DNA of 64,000 bases, taken from the NCBI GenBank assembly GCA_000320605.2, contig KB445792.1:1989581-2053580 (forward strand), in the 5' to 3' direction. Below, in pieces: positions 11,528 through 22,492 of this stretch. Within the stretch, counting starts at the first letter, position 1, and each line of letters starts with the position of its first letter. The translations under genes and the position numbers were made by a program. Under the pieces are notes generated by a model. The model was given only the letters and a program-made list of their open reading frames with translations. It had not been told where the DNA came from and made no database searches. This stretch comes from Gelatoporia subvermispora B. Taxonomy: Eukaryota > Basidiomycota > Agaricomycetes > Polyporales > Gelatoporiaceae.

Positions 11528-13197
11528 ATGCCACGCTCGAATCGCCTACCCAACCTTGCTCAGCCTCATAATATCGGTACTCAGAACACCACGCCTGTAG
11601 CTGAGGATGTCTTTGGACCAGTCGTATCTGCTCCTTTCAACTTGAATCAAGGTCAAAAACATCATCTCAGACGCACATTATCTCATGCTGATAAATCCTA
11701 TAATACTGATTAGCCACCCGGAGCCATACCGTAGCGGCTCAAGGGGTAGCAGCGCAGCCAGATGGCCAGACCATGCAAGCTAGGGGGTCATACTCGACCG
11801 ATTCCTCTGGCACCTTTCGACACGCTATCAGCCACAACAGCGACAACGCTTTACCTAACTCCCGGAATGGACCTCATACATATCAGTCTTTCGCCTATGA
11901 ATCTCCCGATCGTTGTTCGGGAGGTGTCGGTAGCCCTGGACATTCAAACGGTCTTCATGCGCAAAGCCCAGGCCAAGTATCGACAACTAGTTCTGACATC
12001 AGGATGTCGGACGGACAGCGAAGCCCCGATATGTCTGCTGTGACCAGCTCTCATAGTACTCCATCCTCTGCCGCCATGGATACTTCCGACGACTCCCCTG
12101 GCCGTGGCAGAGCTGGTGGATCTATTGGCTCTCCAGGAACTCCGTCCTCCAGAGGAATGGCCATATCAGAGAACTTCGCCAGTCCACGCACTCCTCCGTC
12201 TGTTGGTATGGCGTCCGCTGGTCGATCTGTTGGCTCTCGCGGAACCCCGTCCTCCACGGGAATGGCCATATCAGATGACCCTGCCCATCCACGCAGCCCG
12301 TTGTCTGTGGGTATGGCATCTGCAGGTAGATCTATCGGCTCTCGGGGAACTCCGTCCTCCACGGGAATGGCCATATCGGAGAACTTCGTCCATCCACGCA
12401 GCCCGCTGTCTGTTGGTATGATGTCTGTTGGTAGATCTATTGGCTCTCATGGGACTCCCTCCTCCACTGGAATGGCTATATCAGAGAACTCCGCCCATTC
12501 ACGCAGCCCGCTCTCTGCTAGTATGGCGTCCGCTGGTAGATCTCTTGGATCTCGCGGAACTCCATCTTCCACGGGAATGGCCATGTCAGAGACCTACGGC
12601 CGCCCACGCACCCCTCCATCTGTTGGTATGGCGTCCGCTGGAAATACTCATAGATCTGGCGGCTCTTCGATCTCACATGGATCCTCAGCCATGTCTATTG
12701 ATAGTCCTACTCGTCGAGGCAGGTCAAGCAATGCCCCTCTGCAATTTGGGCGAGGCGGTCATCCGCGTGATCAAGCAGCTGGTATGCCATTGCGAACCGG
12801 AGCGTTCAACTTGAATGCTAGTACCATGTACGGAGGCCACAGTCAGCAATCGACGTGAGTTATGATGGGTGCACATACAGAGTAAGAATTTGCTAACTCG
12901 ACCGCCTTGTGAAGGAATGTGATTCCTCAGGGTTCATACCCCCGAGCTCGCCAGCAAACGGGTCATATGTTTACCGGTTCCCGTCAGGTACTTACACCCA
13001 CAACCAATCCACGGCCTCCCCAGGCAGGACAATCCGGTCACGATGACTCTCAGATACCCTCGGGCGCGCGCTACACATCCGAAGCACTGGAAACATGGAT
13101 ACGAGCTCATCCTGGCGCGTATCATCGCTGTGATAGATGCGGCGCTCTGTTTGACACGAGAGAGGCTCAGGACCACGGCTGTAACCAGCATGCTTGA
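11528..13197 (+). CDS. Tandem-repeat, Ser/Gly-rich protein with C-terminal C2H2-like zinc motif
   Basis: Exons 11528-11651, 11714-12854 and 12915-13197; 515 aa. All three join in frame, including G|CC and AC|G split codons. The first 190 residues are polar and low in complexity. Next come about five copies of a 35-residue repeat with core GTPSSTGMAISEN..PRSPLSVGMASAGRSIGSR, rich in Ser, Gly and Pro-directed S/T-P sites. The C-terminus holds a lone zinc-binding candidate, C-x2-C-x11-H-x4-H (YHRCDRCGALFDTREAQDHG). No signal peptide or membrane segment, so a nuclear or cytosolic role is likely. I recognise no named family. Repeat number is expected to vary between strains. A single finger at the very end could bind nucleic acid or a partner protein; that is inference. 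Confidence 0.72.
12154..12678 (+). repeat. 105-bp in-frame tandem repeat
   Basis: The word GGAATGG at the start of each unit falls at 12154, 12259, 12364, 12469 and 12574, exactly 105 bp apart. A partial, more diverged unit precedes the first. Each unit codes 35 residues. The fifth unit diverges after its SVGMASAG block. Confidence 0.93.
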
Positions 13198-14601
13198 CCG
13201 ACTTCGTCGTCTTCAGTGTAGAACCTAATTCTGGTCGACGCATGATACACCATAACCCCTGTAGTGCTCCCACATCGTATGTTTTGAACCTGACTATTTT
13301 TCGATTGTGGGCTGCCAGCTATGAGCTCTCATGAATTCCATGCCGATTGAATCTGATTTGTTCTTGCCTTGTCGAATACTACGCTTGACTGTTTTGAACC
13401 GCACATATTGTATGCACACTTATATATATCATGACCATGTATATGACATCTTCCATGAATAATTTGTGGCTGGCCTGATCTCTAAAGTTTGCATGCTGTA
13501 ACAGTGTGGGCTCGTGAATGTATAGCTGACGAAAAGACCATCCTACATGTCTGCCTTCGTTCCTCCGTGGTAGTACCTACGCCTTTAAACTATAACTATT
13601 CCTCCTCATTAATATCCTCATACATATCGATAACCGTTCTTCCGTGATTGTCTCTTCGATTACCGGCTGTCCACCGTTGTAGCGATAGGGCGCTGACAAG
13701 TTGTCGTCACCCTATTTCTGTTTGTCTGACGCCATACGGGAAACATTTCCAAGTCATCACATTCATCTCAATAAACAAATTAATTCACGAGAGTTCTGAA
13801 CGGACTCCACATGACCTGATCGGATCTCTACCGAGTACTCCATCATTCTAGCCGTCAACGCTAGCATTTACTCGTAAAATATGTCGAGGTAGCCTTGTCG
13901 TCGCATCTGCCCTACAGTTTCTGTAATTATGTTACTATCTCCCACCATAATGAATACATGTCTTGAGTGCTCTAATTGGTCCAAGCGCAGAGATTAATTG
14001 CTTGGTCACTCTTGCGTCGATCCTCAGCACAACACACTGGTACAATTTAGCAGATTCATCCGCGCAAGACCGCTTTTCGGCGTCTTGAGAGAGGTATTCG
14101 GGATCTTAATACAACACAACGTATCGACGCTTATCTGCAGACTCATTAAAGCGTTCATGCGTGACCCAAGATGCGAAAACACATTCAGTACACTGTAGGC
14201 TAGCGTACAAGGGACGAATCCACCGTTGATGAGCCAGTATATGTGGTCTCCATGCGCATGTTCAATTTACGTTACATGGAATAGTCTACTAAGTACTCAT
14301 ACGTCTAGTGTGTCAAGAAGCACTGGTGGGTCAATGCATCTTCTCATCCGGTCGCCTAAAAGGAGCTCGAGAAGCGCCGAGACGCGTCAACGCGACTGTT
14401 TGGCGCGATCATGTGACCGTTCTGCCACAGTTCGCACGTTGGAAAATGTGTCCAGTTGCGGTGACGGAGCTGCGCGCTCGCCTCTTAGTCAACCCATTTC
14501 CTCCGCTTTTCTCCATCTCCCGCCTCCATCTTGTGGCCGCTCTTCGCGACGACTCCGGTCTCGTCGCATCCCTAACCTTCCTCTCCTGATACTTCATAGC
14601 A
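13198..14601. other. 1.4 kb intergenic, no gene seen
   Basis: AT-rich near 13380-13640, then mixed. Frames at 13648-13851 and 13998-14198 lack motifs. The last 300 bp are the RCC1 promoter and 5' leader. Confidence 0.5.
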
Positions 14602-16352
14602 ATGGCTACTGAAGTGCAACACAGACGATCATCCCGCGCGGCGTCCACGAAGCCCGCATCCAAACCTGCGGAGAAGTCAGCACCTAAGGCAGCAGCGAAA
14701 GCTCCTGCTCGTGGCAAGAAGACAGCTGCAAAGCGTCCTTCCGAGGACGACGCTGCAGCTCCCCCGCCCACCAAGCGCGCTCGAGGCGGCCCGAAAGTCA
14801 TCGAGAACGGTGTGGTGCAGACGAACGGCAAGCCCAAGCCTGCACCTCGCAAGAAGGCATCCCCTATCCCGAAGGGTGTGCAGACAAAACCATACTTCAA
14901 CCCCCTCCCTACACATCCGGAGCATGTTCGTCCTGCGCCGCGGCTGTTCGTTTGGGGCACAGGCAACTTCGGGCAGTTCGGAATGGGGCCAGACTACCTC
15001 GCAGAGTTCGAGAAGCCTCGTAGGAACATGTGGGTGGAGGAACAAATCAAGGAGGGCGTATTTGGCAAGCCTGACGCGGGCCTCGAGTCTGTGGCCGCAG
15101 GTGGCATGCATACTCTATTTATCGATGAGAAAGGCACGGTAAGCCGTCATCATTCTGTAACGTATATGAACCTAGCTAACGCGTATAATAGGTCTGGTCG
15201 TGCGGCACGAACGACGACGCGGCCCTCGGGCGGGTCACCACCGATGTGCCCAACCCAGAGAAACCTGACGAATTTATTGACATTGATACCCTCACCGCCG
15301 TGCCACATCCCCTCCAAACCCTCGTCGACGAGAAGTTCCGCGCTGTCCGCATTGCGGCAGGTGACAGTATCTCTGCCGCGATCAGTACAGAAGGTGAACT
15401 GCGAGCATGGGGATCTTTCCGGGTACGTTTACACTGGTTCTGGAGTCGGGCCACATGTTGATATCTCCTGCAGGGCGTCGAAGGTCTCCTGGGTTTCTCC
15501 AGCGGCCACAAGCATCAATTCATTCCTGCTCCTATCCTTGAGCTTCCATCAAAACCTGGTGACACTGAGAAGTTCGTCTCGGTGGCCGCTGGTAACAACC
15601 ACCTACTTGTCCTCACGACCCACGGCAATGTCTACACTTGGGGTGCAGGCGAGCAGGGCCAACTCGGACGTAAGGTCCTCGAGCGCCGGAAGATTCACGG
15701 GACCGTCCCCGAGAAAATCGTTCTAGGCTCGCGCTCGCACAAGGCCGTCATCGTCGGTGCCGGCAACTACACCTCGTTCGCCGTTGACGAGAAGGGCGTC
15801 GTCTGGGCCTGGGGCTTGAACAATATGGGCCAGACGGGCACTGGGTTCACAAGTCTCGCTGCAGATGCTGAGGTCCAGCTGCCCAAGCGTGTGCGCGGAC
15901 TCAGCAAGGAGGAGCTCGGCGGCGAGGACTACGTCGTGCAGATCGCAGGAGGCGAGCACCACACGCTCTTCCTCACCAAGGCGGGCAAGGTGTACGCGTG
16001 CGGCCGCTCGGACGGTGGGCAACTCGGCATCGAGAAGGATAGCGAGGCATTCGAGGAGAGCGATTTCCCCGACATGCTCGCGGAGCCTACGCTTGTGCCG
16101 TTCCCGGATGATGACGACCCCGTCGTCTTCATTTCGGCCGGTATCAAGAGCAACATTGCAGTCACCGAGGGTGGCGCGCTGTACTCCTGGGGCACCGGTC
16201 CATCCGGGGAGCTCGGTCTCGCCGGCGAAGACGAAGTTGCTACACCGACTGGTGTCGTCCGCCGGGAAGGCGGTTCATGGGCCGCCGTCGCGGGATCGTG
16301 TGGTGGACAACATACGGTCGCGCTCCTCCGATCAAAGAAAGCCGATGCTTAA
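14602..16352 (+). CDS. RCC1-type Ran guanine-nucleotide exchange factor
   Basis: Exons 14602-15138, 15192-15422 and 15474-16352; 548 aa. A 110-residue N-terminal tail is rich in Ala, Lys and Pro (GKKTAAKRP, PPTKRARGG) and probably serves as nuclear-localisation and chromatin-binding sequence. The seven-blade propeller follows, with repeat signatures VWGTGNFGQFGMG, VWSCGTNDDAALGR, AWGSFRGVEGLLGF, TWGAGEQGQLGRK, AWGLNNMGQTGTG, ACGRSDGGQLGI and SWGTGPSGELGL. It loads Ran with GTP on chromatin to drive nuclear transport and spindle assembly (yeast Srm1/Prp20, fission yeast Pim1). It is convergent with the 2OG-oxygenase gene. Orthology is very likely because of length, the basic tail and the insert pattern. 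Confidence 0.95.
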
Positions 16353-16699
16353 TTTGTCATAACCGCGAACATTTCAAGTTCAATGTAACATAGGTGATCT
16401 TTTGTGTCTCGGAGCTATGTCCTACTTTATTCGCTTCTTATCGCCGTGCATATAGTCGTCCTTGCAACCATTGTACCTGGGCAGCTGGTTTCGGATAGTG
16501 CTTTCGAATGTTTCCCATCGTCCGTACATCGTAGAGATACCTCGCGCCACCCAGCATCACCTGCAAACATCCATTCACAATTCAGAGCAATGTACAAATT
16601 CCAGGATACGCGACAAGAGTCCCGAATAAGTAACCCCCAAGCCATGCGGCCACGTCAAGGAGCCGTCAAGATCTAGCAATCCAGATGATATACGACGGC
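16353..16699. other. 3' intergenic between convergent genes
   Basis: 347 bp shared by the 3' ends of RCC1 and the 2OG oxygenase. Nothing else seen. Confidence 0.6.
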
Positions 16700-18165
16700 T
16701 CAGTGATACGTCGCCGACAGCCGTCCAACAATATATTCTTCTGTCGTGACTGAAGGGTATTTCTTCTCCCTGCCTGGACCGTAGCAGCTTGGCAAGCAGG
16801 AAATCTCCGCGCCGCCATTCGGATTGCAGAAAAACGCGATGGACTGTCGGGCGGGTGTGATCCCTTCTGTATCGCTGATCTTCTTGGCCGGAGGAGCGAC
16901 CACTCTATGAAGAGTCGAACGAAGGATATCGTTACTCCAGCGCGAAAGCAAGTCTCCTGCGTTGATCACAATCGTACCGGGCTGGTATGTGATGAGGAGC
17001 GGTAACAAGAAGCAGGTGCGTCATGACACTCACGATGGGTGTGGCAGGTTGGAACTGCTTGGTGTGTGGATTTTGCACCTCAAGACCGCCGACCTGTCAG
17101 TTCAAAGACGTGATGAAACCTATTTAATATCTTCTGTAAGTACCACCTACTGAGTCTTGGAATAGCAGCGTCAGGGTGCCGTAGTCTACCACAACGTTAG
17201 ATACTGGTCCAATAAATCCAGATCGTTGACGGTATATTACCTGAGTGGGCACCAGCGCGAGCTTGGCCGTCCTTATGAAGCAGCTGCGTCCGGATTGGAG
17301 GATAAGACAGAAGCCGCAGGTTGTGATACTGTTCGTTGATCTTGTCCTCGAAGAAAGCCTCATCAAGGTCCAGGCCGATCGCGATGGCGCGCATCACGAC
17401 TGTATGGAGTTCGTGGCAGGTCTGGAAGAAGTCCAGCATGGTCTGCTTGAAACCTGGAACGTCACTTTCTTGGGGCCATTTGTTCCTGAACACTTTGTCC
17501 CAGTCCCTTCCTATTTCCATCGACTCCTTGTAGTCGGGGGCCTTGTTCCGGAGTTCTGCGATCTCATTAGCATCTGTGGATTGTGAGACGCGTTCTCGAC
17601 CGATTTGGACGTATCCCCGGTTTGCGCGAGGGTCATCCCATGCGAGTTTTAACTAGAAGTACGGTCAAACATGAGTCAAAGGAGATACGCATCTATGTAC
17701 CAACGCACCTTGGTTTCCTCAGGCAGCCGGAAGAACTCCGCGCTCTTTATGGTCGACCGTCGAACATAAGGTTCCACACTCAAGGTAATAACAGTGGTCT
17801 TGCTCACCTTCTTGAACGCGTTGTCGACTACCTCATTGGGAATGCCATGCTTGTTCAAGTAGATGAAACCGACTTCCTTGAAGCCGCTCACAATCTCGTC
17901 CGCTGTGCGGCGCTTCTCTGACAGGGACGTCGCGGTACGAAACTTGCTGAAGTCAATGAGGGGGATGCGAAATGTCGAATCCGACTTCACGTCCTAAACG
18001 ACACATGTTCAGCAACCACGTCATGATCTACGCGCAAGAAGGGCTTCGACTCACATCAGCCAACGTGGCAAGTGTGCGCTTCCTGACGGGTGCCGTACAC
18101 AGAGCACGCGTCCTGAAGTAGCTCGCAGAAGAACGTCGTAGAATCGTCACGGACTGGAGCTGCAT
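16700..18165 (-). CDS. 2OG-Fe(II) oxygenase (isopenicillin-N-synthase-like) with predicted mitochondrial leader
   Basis: Exons in transcript order: 18055-18165, 17808-17993, 17709-17744, 17241-17652, 17151-17185, 17034-17093, 16700-16981; 373 aa. The core opens FRIPLIDFSKFR, the usual DIOX_N start. The iron ligands are H-x-D in AGAHSDYGTLTL, split across an intron (HS|D), and the distal His in RSTLHRVV. The 2-oxoglutarate Arg is in PARQSIAFF. The preceding exon adds about 37 residues rich in Arg, Ser, Leu and Ala with no acidic residue until the end (RRSSASYFRTRALCTAPVRKR), which looks like a mitochondrial presequence. Family members oxidise small molecules such as thymine, flavonoid-like compounds or peptides; substrate unknown here. 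A MITE-like insertion lies 174 bp upstream. Confidence 0.9.
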
Positions 18166-18338
18166 GATGGTCAGGTCACTGACAGCACTTCCCCGAGGCC
18201 CCTGGTAGTAGTGATAGACACCCAACAGTATTTGAACATGGTCACCGCTGCCCCTTATCAGTGCCTCTGACCTGGGCCAAGGCGTCCGAATCGCACAAGG
18301 TCCCGCGCGCGGCCTTTGCCGAGTAGACACATAGCATT

Positions 18339-18712
18339 TAAAGTACTGTGTTCGGTAACTCCGCTTCGTGAGGCGGAGGCGTTCGCTCCGCTCGCAAGGC
18401 CCAGCAGTGTCACGTTTGGTCACAGCAGTCACAGCGTTATGTCGGCCTTTGTACCGCTCGAGCCTGTGGCCGGGATACATTGCCAGTGCCAGCGTGACTG
18501 AGCGAAGACCTGCGAAGACAGGCAACCGCGCTGGCAACGGTCGATCCGAACGCGTTGTCTGCCTTGCCAGTCATCGGGTAATACATCCTCTCTCCTCCCT
18601 CCCTTCAGCGGGCACGGGCGCTTCTCGAGGCCGAGGCCGACGAATTTGGAGCGGACGCTTTGATTTTGGCGGAGTCGGCCTTGCGAAGCGGAGTTACCGA
18701 ACAGGGATGCAT
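18339..18712. mobile_element. Putative 374-bp hAT-type MITE
   Basis: A perfect 20-bp inverted repeat (TGTTCGGTAACTCCGCTTCG at 18349-18368 and its reverse complement at 18684-18703) lies 9-10 bp inside a direct 8-bp duplication ATAGCATT (18331-18338 and 18713-18720). Similarity of the arms continues imperfectly inward (GAGGCGGA / AAGGCCGA). No coding sequence lies inside. Eight-bp target duplications are typical of hAT elements. The outermost 9-10 bp do not match between the ends, so the exact termini are uncertain. Confidence 0.65.
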
Positions 18713-18720
18713 ATAGCATT

Positions 18721-19510
18721 GGTCGACCTCCCCGTCGCGCGTGCATAACGTGTTCGCGCTGTGTGACAGTTTGAGGTACGCATCAGTGGGCAGCCGCAGC
18801 CGCAACGGCGCACTTGGCGATCGGCTACAGGTTACTGTGCCCAGATCTTGGCTACGGGTACGTTCGTGCTATGGATGCGGAGGACTGGTATGCTTACAGA
18901 GTGAATCTGGTCCTATCCTGGCACCTGGTACAGTATATGGTGAGTGTCATTCGTCCGCGGGGGACCGCGTCTGATTCCTGTTGTGCAGCAAGATACTTTT
19001 TCCCCACAGGAGTTTCTTATATATATGTGCACATCGGGTTTGAGCCATATGCCTGCCTCGCTCACCCCTTCATGGTGAACTGGGCCGGGGTGCTTACGAT
19101 ACGGTGTGTGGCGCGTTGGGAGTAAGTGTCGGTGTTATCGCGGTCGGAGACTGGTTCGCCAGCACATGTATCTTATAAGTAGTTGGTCGCGACAGGTAGT
19201 CACGTAGCCCACACGTGACTGAGAACCTCCTCCTCCTCCCGTAGCAAAGCCGCACATATAATTGTGCACACTGGCAACATAGCTATGATACAACCGTCCA
19301 TGTTTCTTCTCAAATATACAAGCCCAGATCAGTGCGAGCCAAGACGGGTATAATTCGTGCGTCCGCGTTTCGTCAGTTGCGCGTGAAAGCCATGGCATTC
19401 GGAGAACGCAGACGCCTGAACAGGGCCATCAAGGTTCTGCCTCCTTCAGGTCCCCACCTATGTCATATTTGCGTGAGTGGAAACATCAACGTCAAAATAG
19501 GGAGAACGGC
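18721..19510. other. Intergenic, no confident gene
   Basis: One 104-codon plus-strand frame (18814-19125) lacks motifs and splice partners. No repeats recognised. Confidence 0.45.
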
Positions 19511-21903
19511 TCACTCTCCACTGGCTACCTCTTCGCAACACTGCTCGAATTCGTCCGATACGGACACATCTTCCCATTTGTCCACAACGTAGTCCTGAAA
19601 CTCGTGTAAGGCAGAATTATTGTGAAGTCATCAAGCTTCGTACCTCGACCAGCGAGTGTAATTCGTCCCAAGTGGAGGTGGCGAGCAGAACACCGAAGCT
19701 AGAATGCGGTGTAATAGTTGACATGATGTGCTCTAGAGCAAGCGCCGCCAGGCCTGGCATTGCGTATCGATGCGCAAGCTGATACATGCACAACGCCGAT
19801 GCAGGCTGGGGCGGAGTGGTAGGGTGGGAATGCGGGTCTACCCGGGAAGATCCGCGGTGACGAGGTGCATGAGGGGAGAGAGGGTGGTGAGACGCCGTGA
19901 AATTACCCCCTGAAGGCGAGCGGGGCACTTGGATGGCTTGCGGGCCACGGGGCGGAGATGGCTGGTTGACAATAGGCGACACTCCCATCGCCGATGTACT
20001 GCCAGGTACCGAAGGCCCAGAGCGCCGGGTAGAAGTGCTGGTCGTTCGGGTAGGCGAGAGTGTGGGAGGAGGCTTTGAGGACGAGGTAGCCCTCGATCCC
20101 GTAGACGGTGTGGTCCTCATAGTAGGACTGTGCTGACCACCTGCTACCGTCTGCTTCTCCTTGCCTCGTGGCGTTCCAGCGAGATTGGGAGGACCCGATC
20201 GCGCGCTTTCCGCGCTCGTCACGCTGCGTGTGTCACTGAGAGGGCCCTGACTATGGCTCTCGGAGGATACCCCATTGTGGATTGTCTTCCACTCCCATTC
20301 GTCGGCGGTGCCTGCAGAGTTGAGATTTCGGGCGCTCCAGCCTGCCCCAATCCCGTCCACCGCTTCTCTGGGATCATCGTCCTTGCGGAACAGTAACCAG
20401 TTGGCATAGATCCACTTTAGCATCCAGTAGACTGTTGTAAAATCAGCTTCCTCGACGACGATGGTATAGACTTTCCGTTCGCCGGGTACGAGCACATTGC
20501 TGGCATTCTCGGAGAACGATGAGTTAAGCATAGTCGCGAAGTACTCAGACCGGCGGTTAAGGATGTCCGAATGAGCATATATAACGCGCTTGCGAGCGAC
20601 GATCTGTGGGACAGATGAAGATTGTGATGAAGCAGATCGACGGCCAGAAGGTAATGGAATTGTAGGCGACGAAGGTGATGTCGATGACAATGCTGCCTGG
20701 GTATTCATTCTTTCCAGACAGATAAACTGCACATCGCCAGTGTCTGAGGGCCACGCTTAGTATACAAATGGTGACAAGGACAACAAACCCACTCGGATTA
20801 TCTAAGGATGCCTCTAATCCTTCTAGTAAGTCGCGAGGTACGTAATATGCTGATGGTTGTTGAGGATAGAACGGTCCGACAGGAGAATGAATCTGGACGC
20901 AAATAACGAACGAATCTGTCTCTTTTATCCGTGGATTCTCCAGCAAGGAAGAGAGCGAGGGCAGAGGACATTCTGCATACATATAAGTATGTTATATTCG
21001 AGTCATGGCGGACGCGGCTCACCCCATACTTCGCTTTCTTGACGGAACACCCAGCTGTTCTGCCAATTCTCCCAAGCCCATTCAGTGCGGGCACCGCGTT
21101 CACCTAATCTATCATCCTGACACTTGATCGCTACGAATATCGACGCTTGCATCTCGTAGTCCGAGTGTGCGTAATCAACCATGAGGGAGGTAATATAAAG
21201 CGCAAGTGTCGAGAACCCCGTCCTCCCAGAAAATGGAGGGTCGGCCTCATTATTCTCAGCGGTGTAGGGTTGCGATAGCTTCGCTAGACGTAGAAATAAC
21301 AGAGATGTGTGAGGTGTTCTCACAACGTGATAAGACATTGCACACCTATTTCGAGCTTGAATTTGCCATCTCCCAGCATTGGAGATTCCTTCAATATCTC
21401 GAATCCTTCCGCGCCACTCTCAAGAACGTCACCTGCTTCTGCTGTATGTTCTGGAAGTTCAGACGTCTCTACGAAGTCTCTGAGTTTATGCACGTCTCGC
21501 ACAAGCCACTCAAAAGCCTGCGACACGATGTCGTCAATATCCGGAGAACGATCAAGTGGTGATGCAGCGTGCTCACAGCATACGACCATTGCCTGATATT
21601 GGACTCCTCAGTCTGGTTGCTTCCGTATGTACCGGCTATAATACCAGAATTGCGCTTTCCTGGCAGGGTGTTCACAGACAAAGTAACCGTGCTTGGGCTG
21701 GACGTCGCAGATACCTTACTAGGGTCCCAAGCCTGAGCACCCACGCTGGAGCCGCTACTAGAATGCATAGATGCTGAAGAGTTAGATCTATGGGTATATG
21801 TGGACCAGGGCCAGTGAGGACGCGAAAGAGGCGATGGTCTGTTCGGCGAGCTAGCCACAGGAAGGGCCCTGGGTGAACTGGAACCTCGTGGGTGTTCTGA
21901 CAT
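19511..21903 (-). CDS. BTB/POZ domain protein with MATH-like N-terminal region
   Basis: Exons in transcript order: 21577-21903, 21346-21517, 21023-21283, 20793-20972, 19644-20743, 19511-19594; 707 aa. Residues 1-109 are Ser/Pro-rich. Residues about 110-310 contain FEWLVRDVHKL, FKLEIAKL and SWVFRQESEVW, then DSFVICVQIHSP, which resembles a MATH/TRAF-type beta domain. The BTB fold begins at NTGDVQFICLER and continues with KRVIYAHSDILNRRSEYFATMLNSSF. It is then split by a long Ser/Thr/Pro-rich insert and ends with MYQLAHRYAMPGLAALALEHI and a BACK-like ATSTWDELHSLVEDYVVDKW. Such split-BTB proteins are common in agaricomycetes and are thought to act as Cullin-3 adaptors; that role is inferred. Confidence 0.85.
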
Positions 21904-22492
21904 CTGGTTCAGCCACAATTGTGACAATATACAGATCACTAATGGAAGTGTATGCGCAGGTGGACAAGTTGTAATGCGTAGACGAGACAAGCCTGGTTTG
22001 CCCTGGTCTCGTTGCGTGGAAGAATGAACGCAAGGCAACGTGCGGCGCGGGAGACGCGCATCGAAGTTCGAACGCGTCGCGACTGACGCCTGCGCTTCGG
22101 CGGGATCCGATTCCCGCGGATTGGACAACATTGATGAGAGTCTACCGACTGCTATGAGGACTCCCAGAGTTTCCGATCCCGCAACTTTTTGACCGGTGTG
22201 AGGTCGCGTACATTCCAAATCTCGCGCAAATCTCGCAGAACACGTCCGGCATGAAATGGCGAAGCAATTTCGAATTCACAAATTGTAATGCCAGTGTGGA
22301 AATCTTAGAGGAACACGATTGATACAAACAGTATGAAGCTAACTTTCAGAACTCGATGCGGTTTAGGTTTTACCACAGGAGTGTTGGTAGTAGATCTGTG
22401 AATTCCTCGTCACTTGATAGTTTCATGATATGGAACGTAAACAAACTTACACAGCATGCAGATATCGCATACACCTATATCACAACCTTCCT
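21904..22492. other. Intergenic between BTB gene and spermidine-synthase-like gene
   Basis: The minus-strand frame extends open upstream of the BTB start to 22218 but carries no conserved features and has better internal starts. It is treated as 5' leader and promoter. Confidence 0.5.

Noticed and set aside
12051..12374. Minus-strand frame across the 105-bp repeat
   Set aside because: Periodicity keeps all frames open; the plus-strand frame has exon joints and a zinc-like motif.
18028..18537. 169-codon minus-strand frame as a separate gene
   Set aside because: Only its last 37 codons are used, as exon 1 of the 2OG oxygenase; the rest overlaps the MITE.
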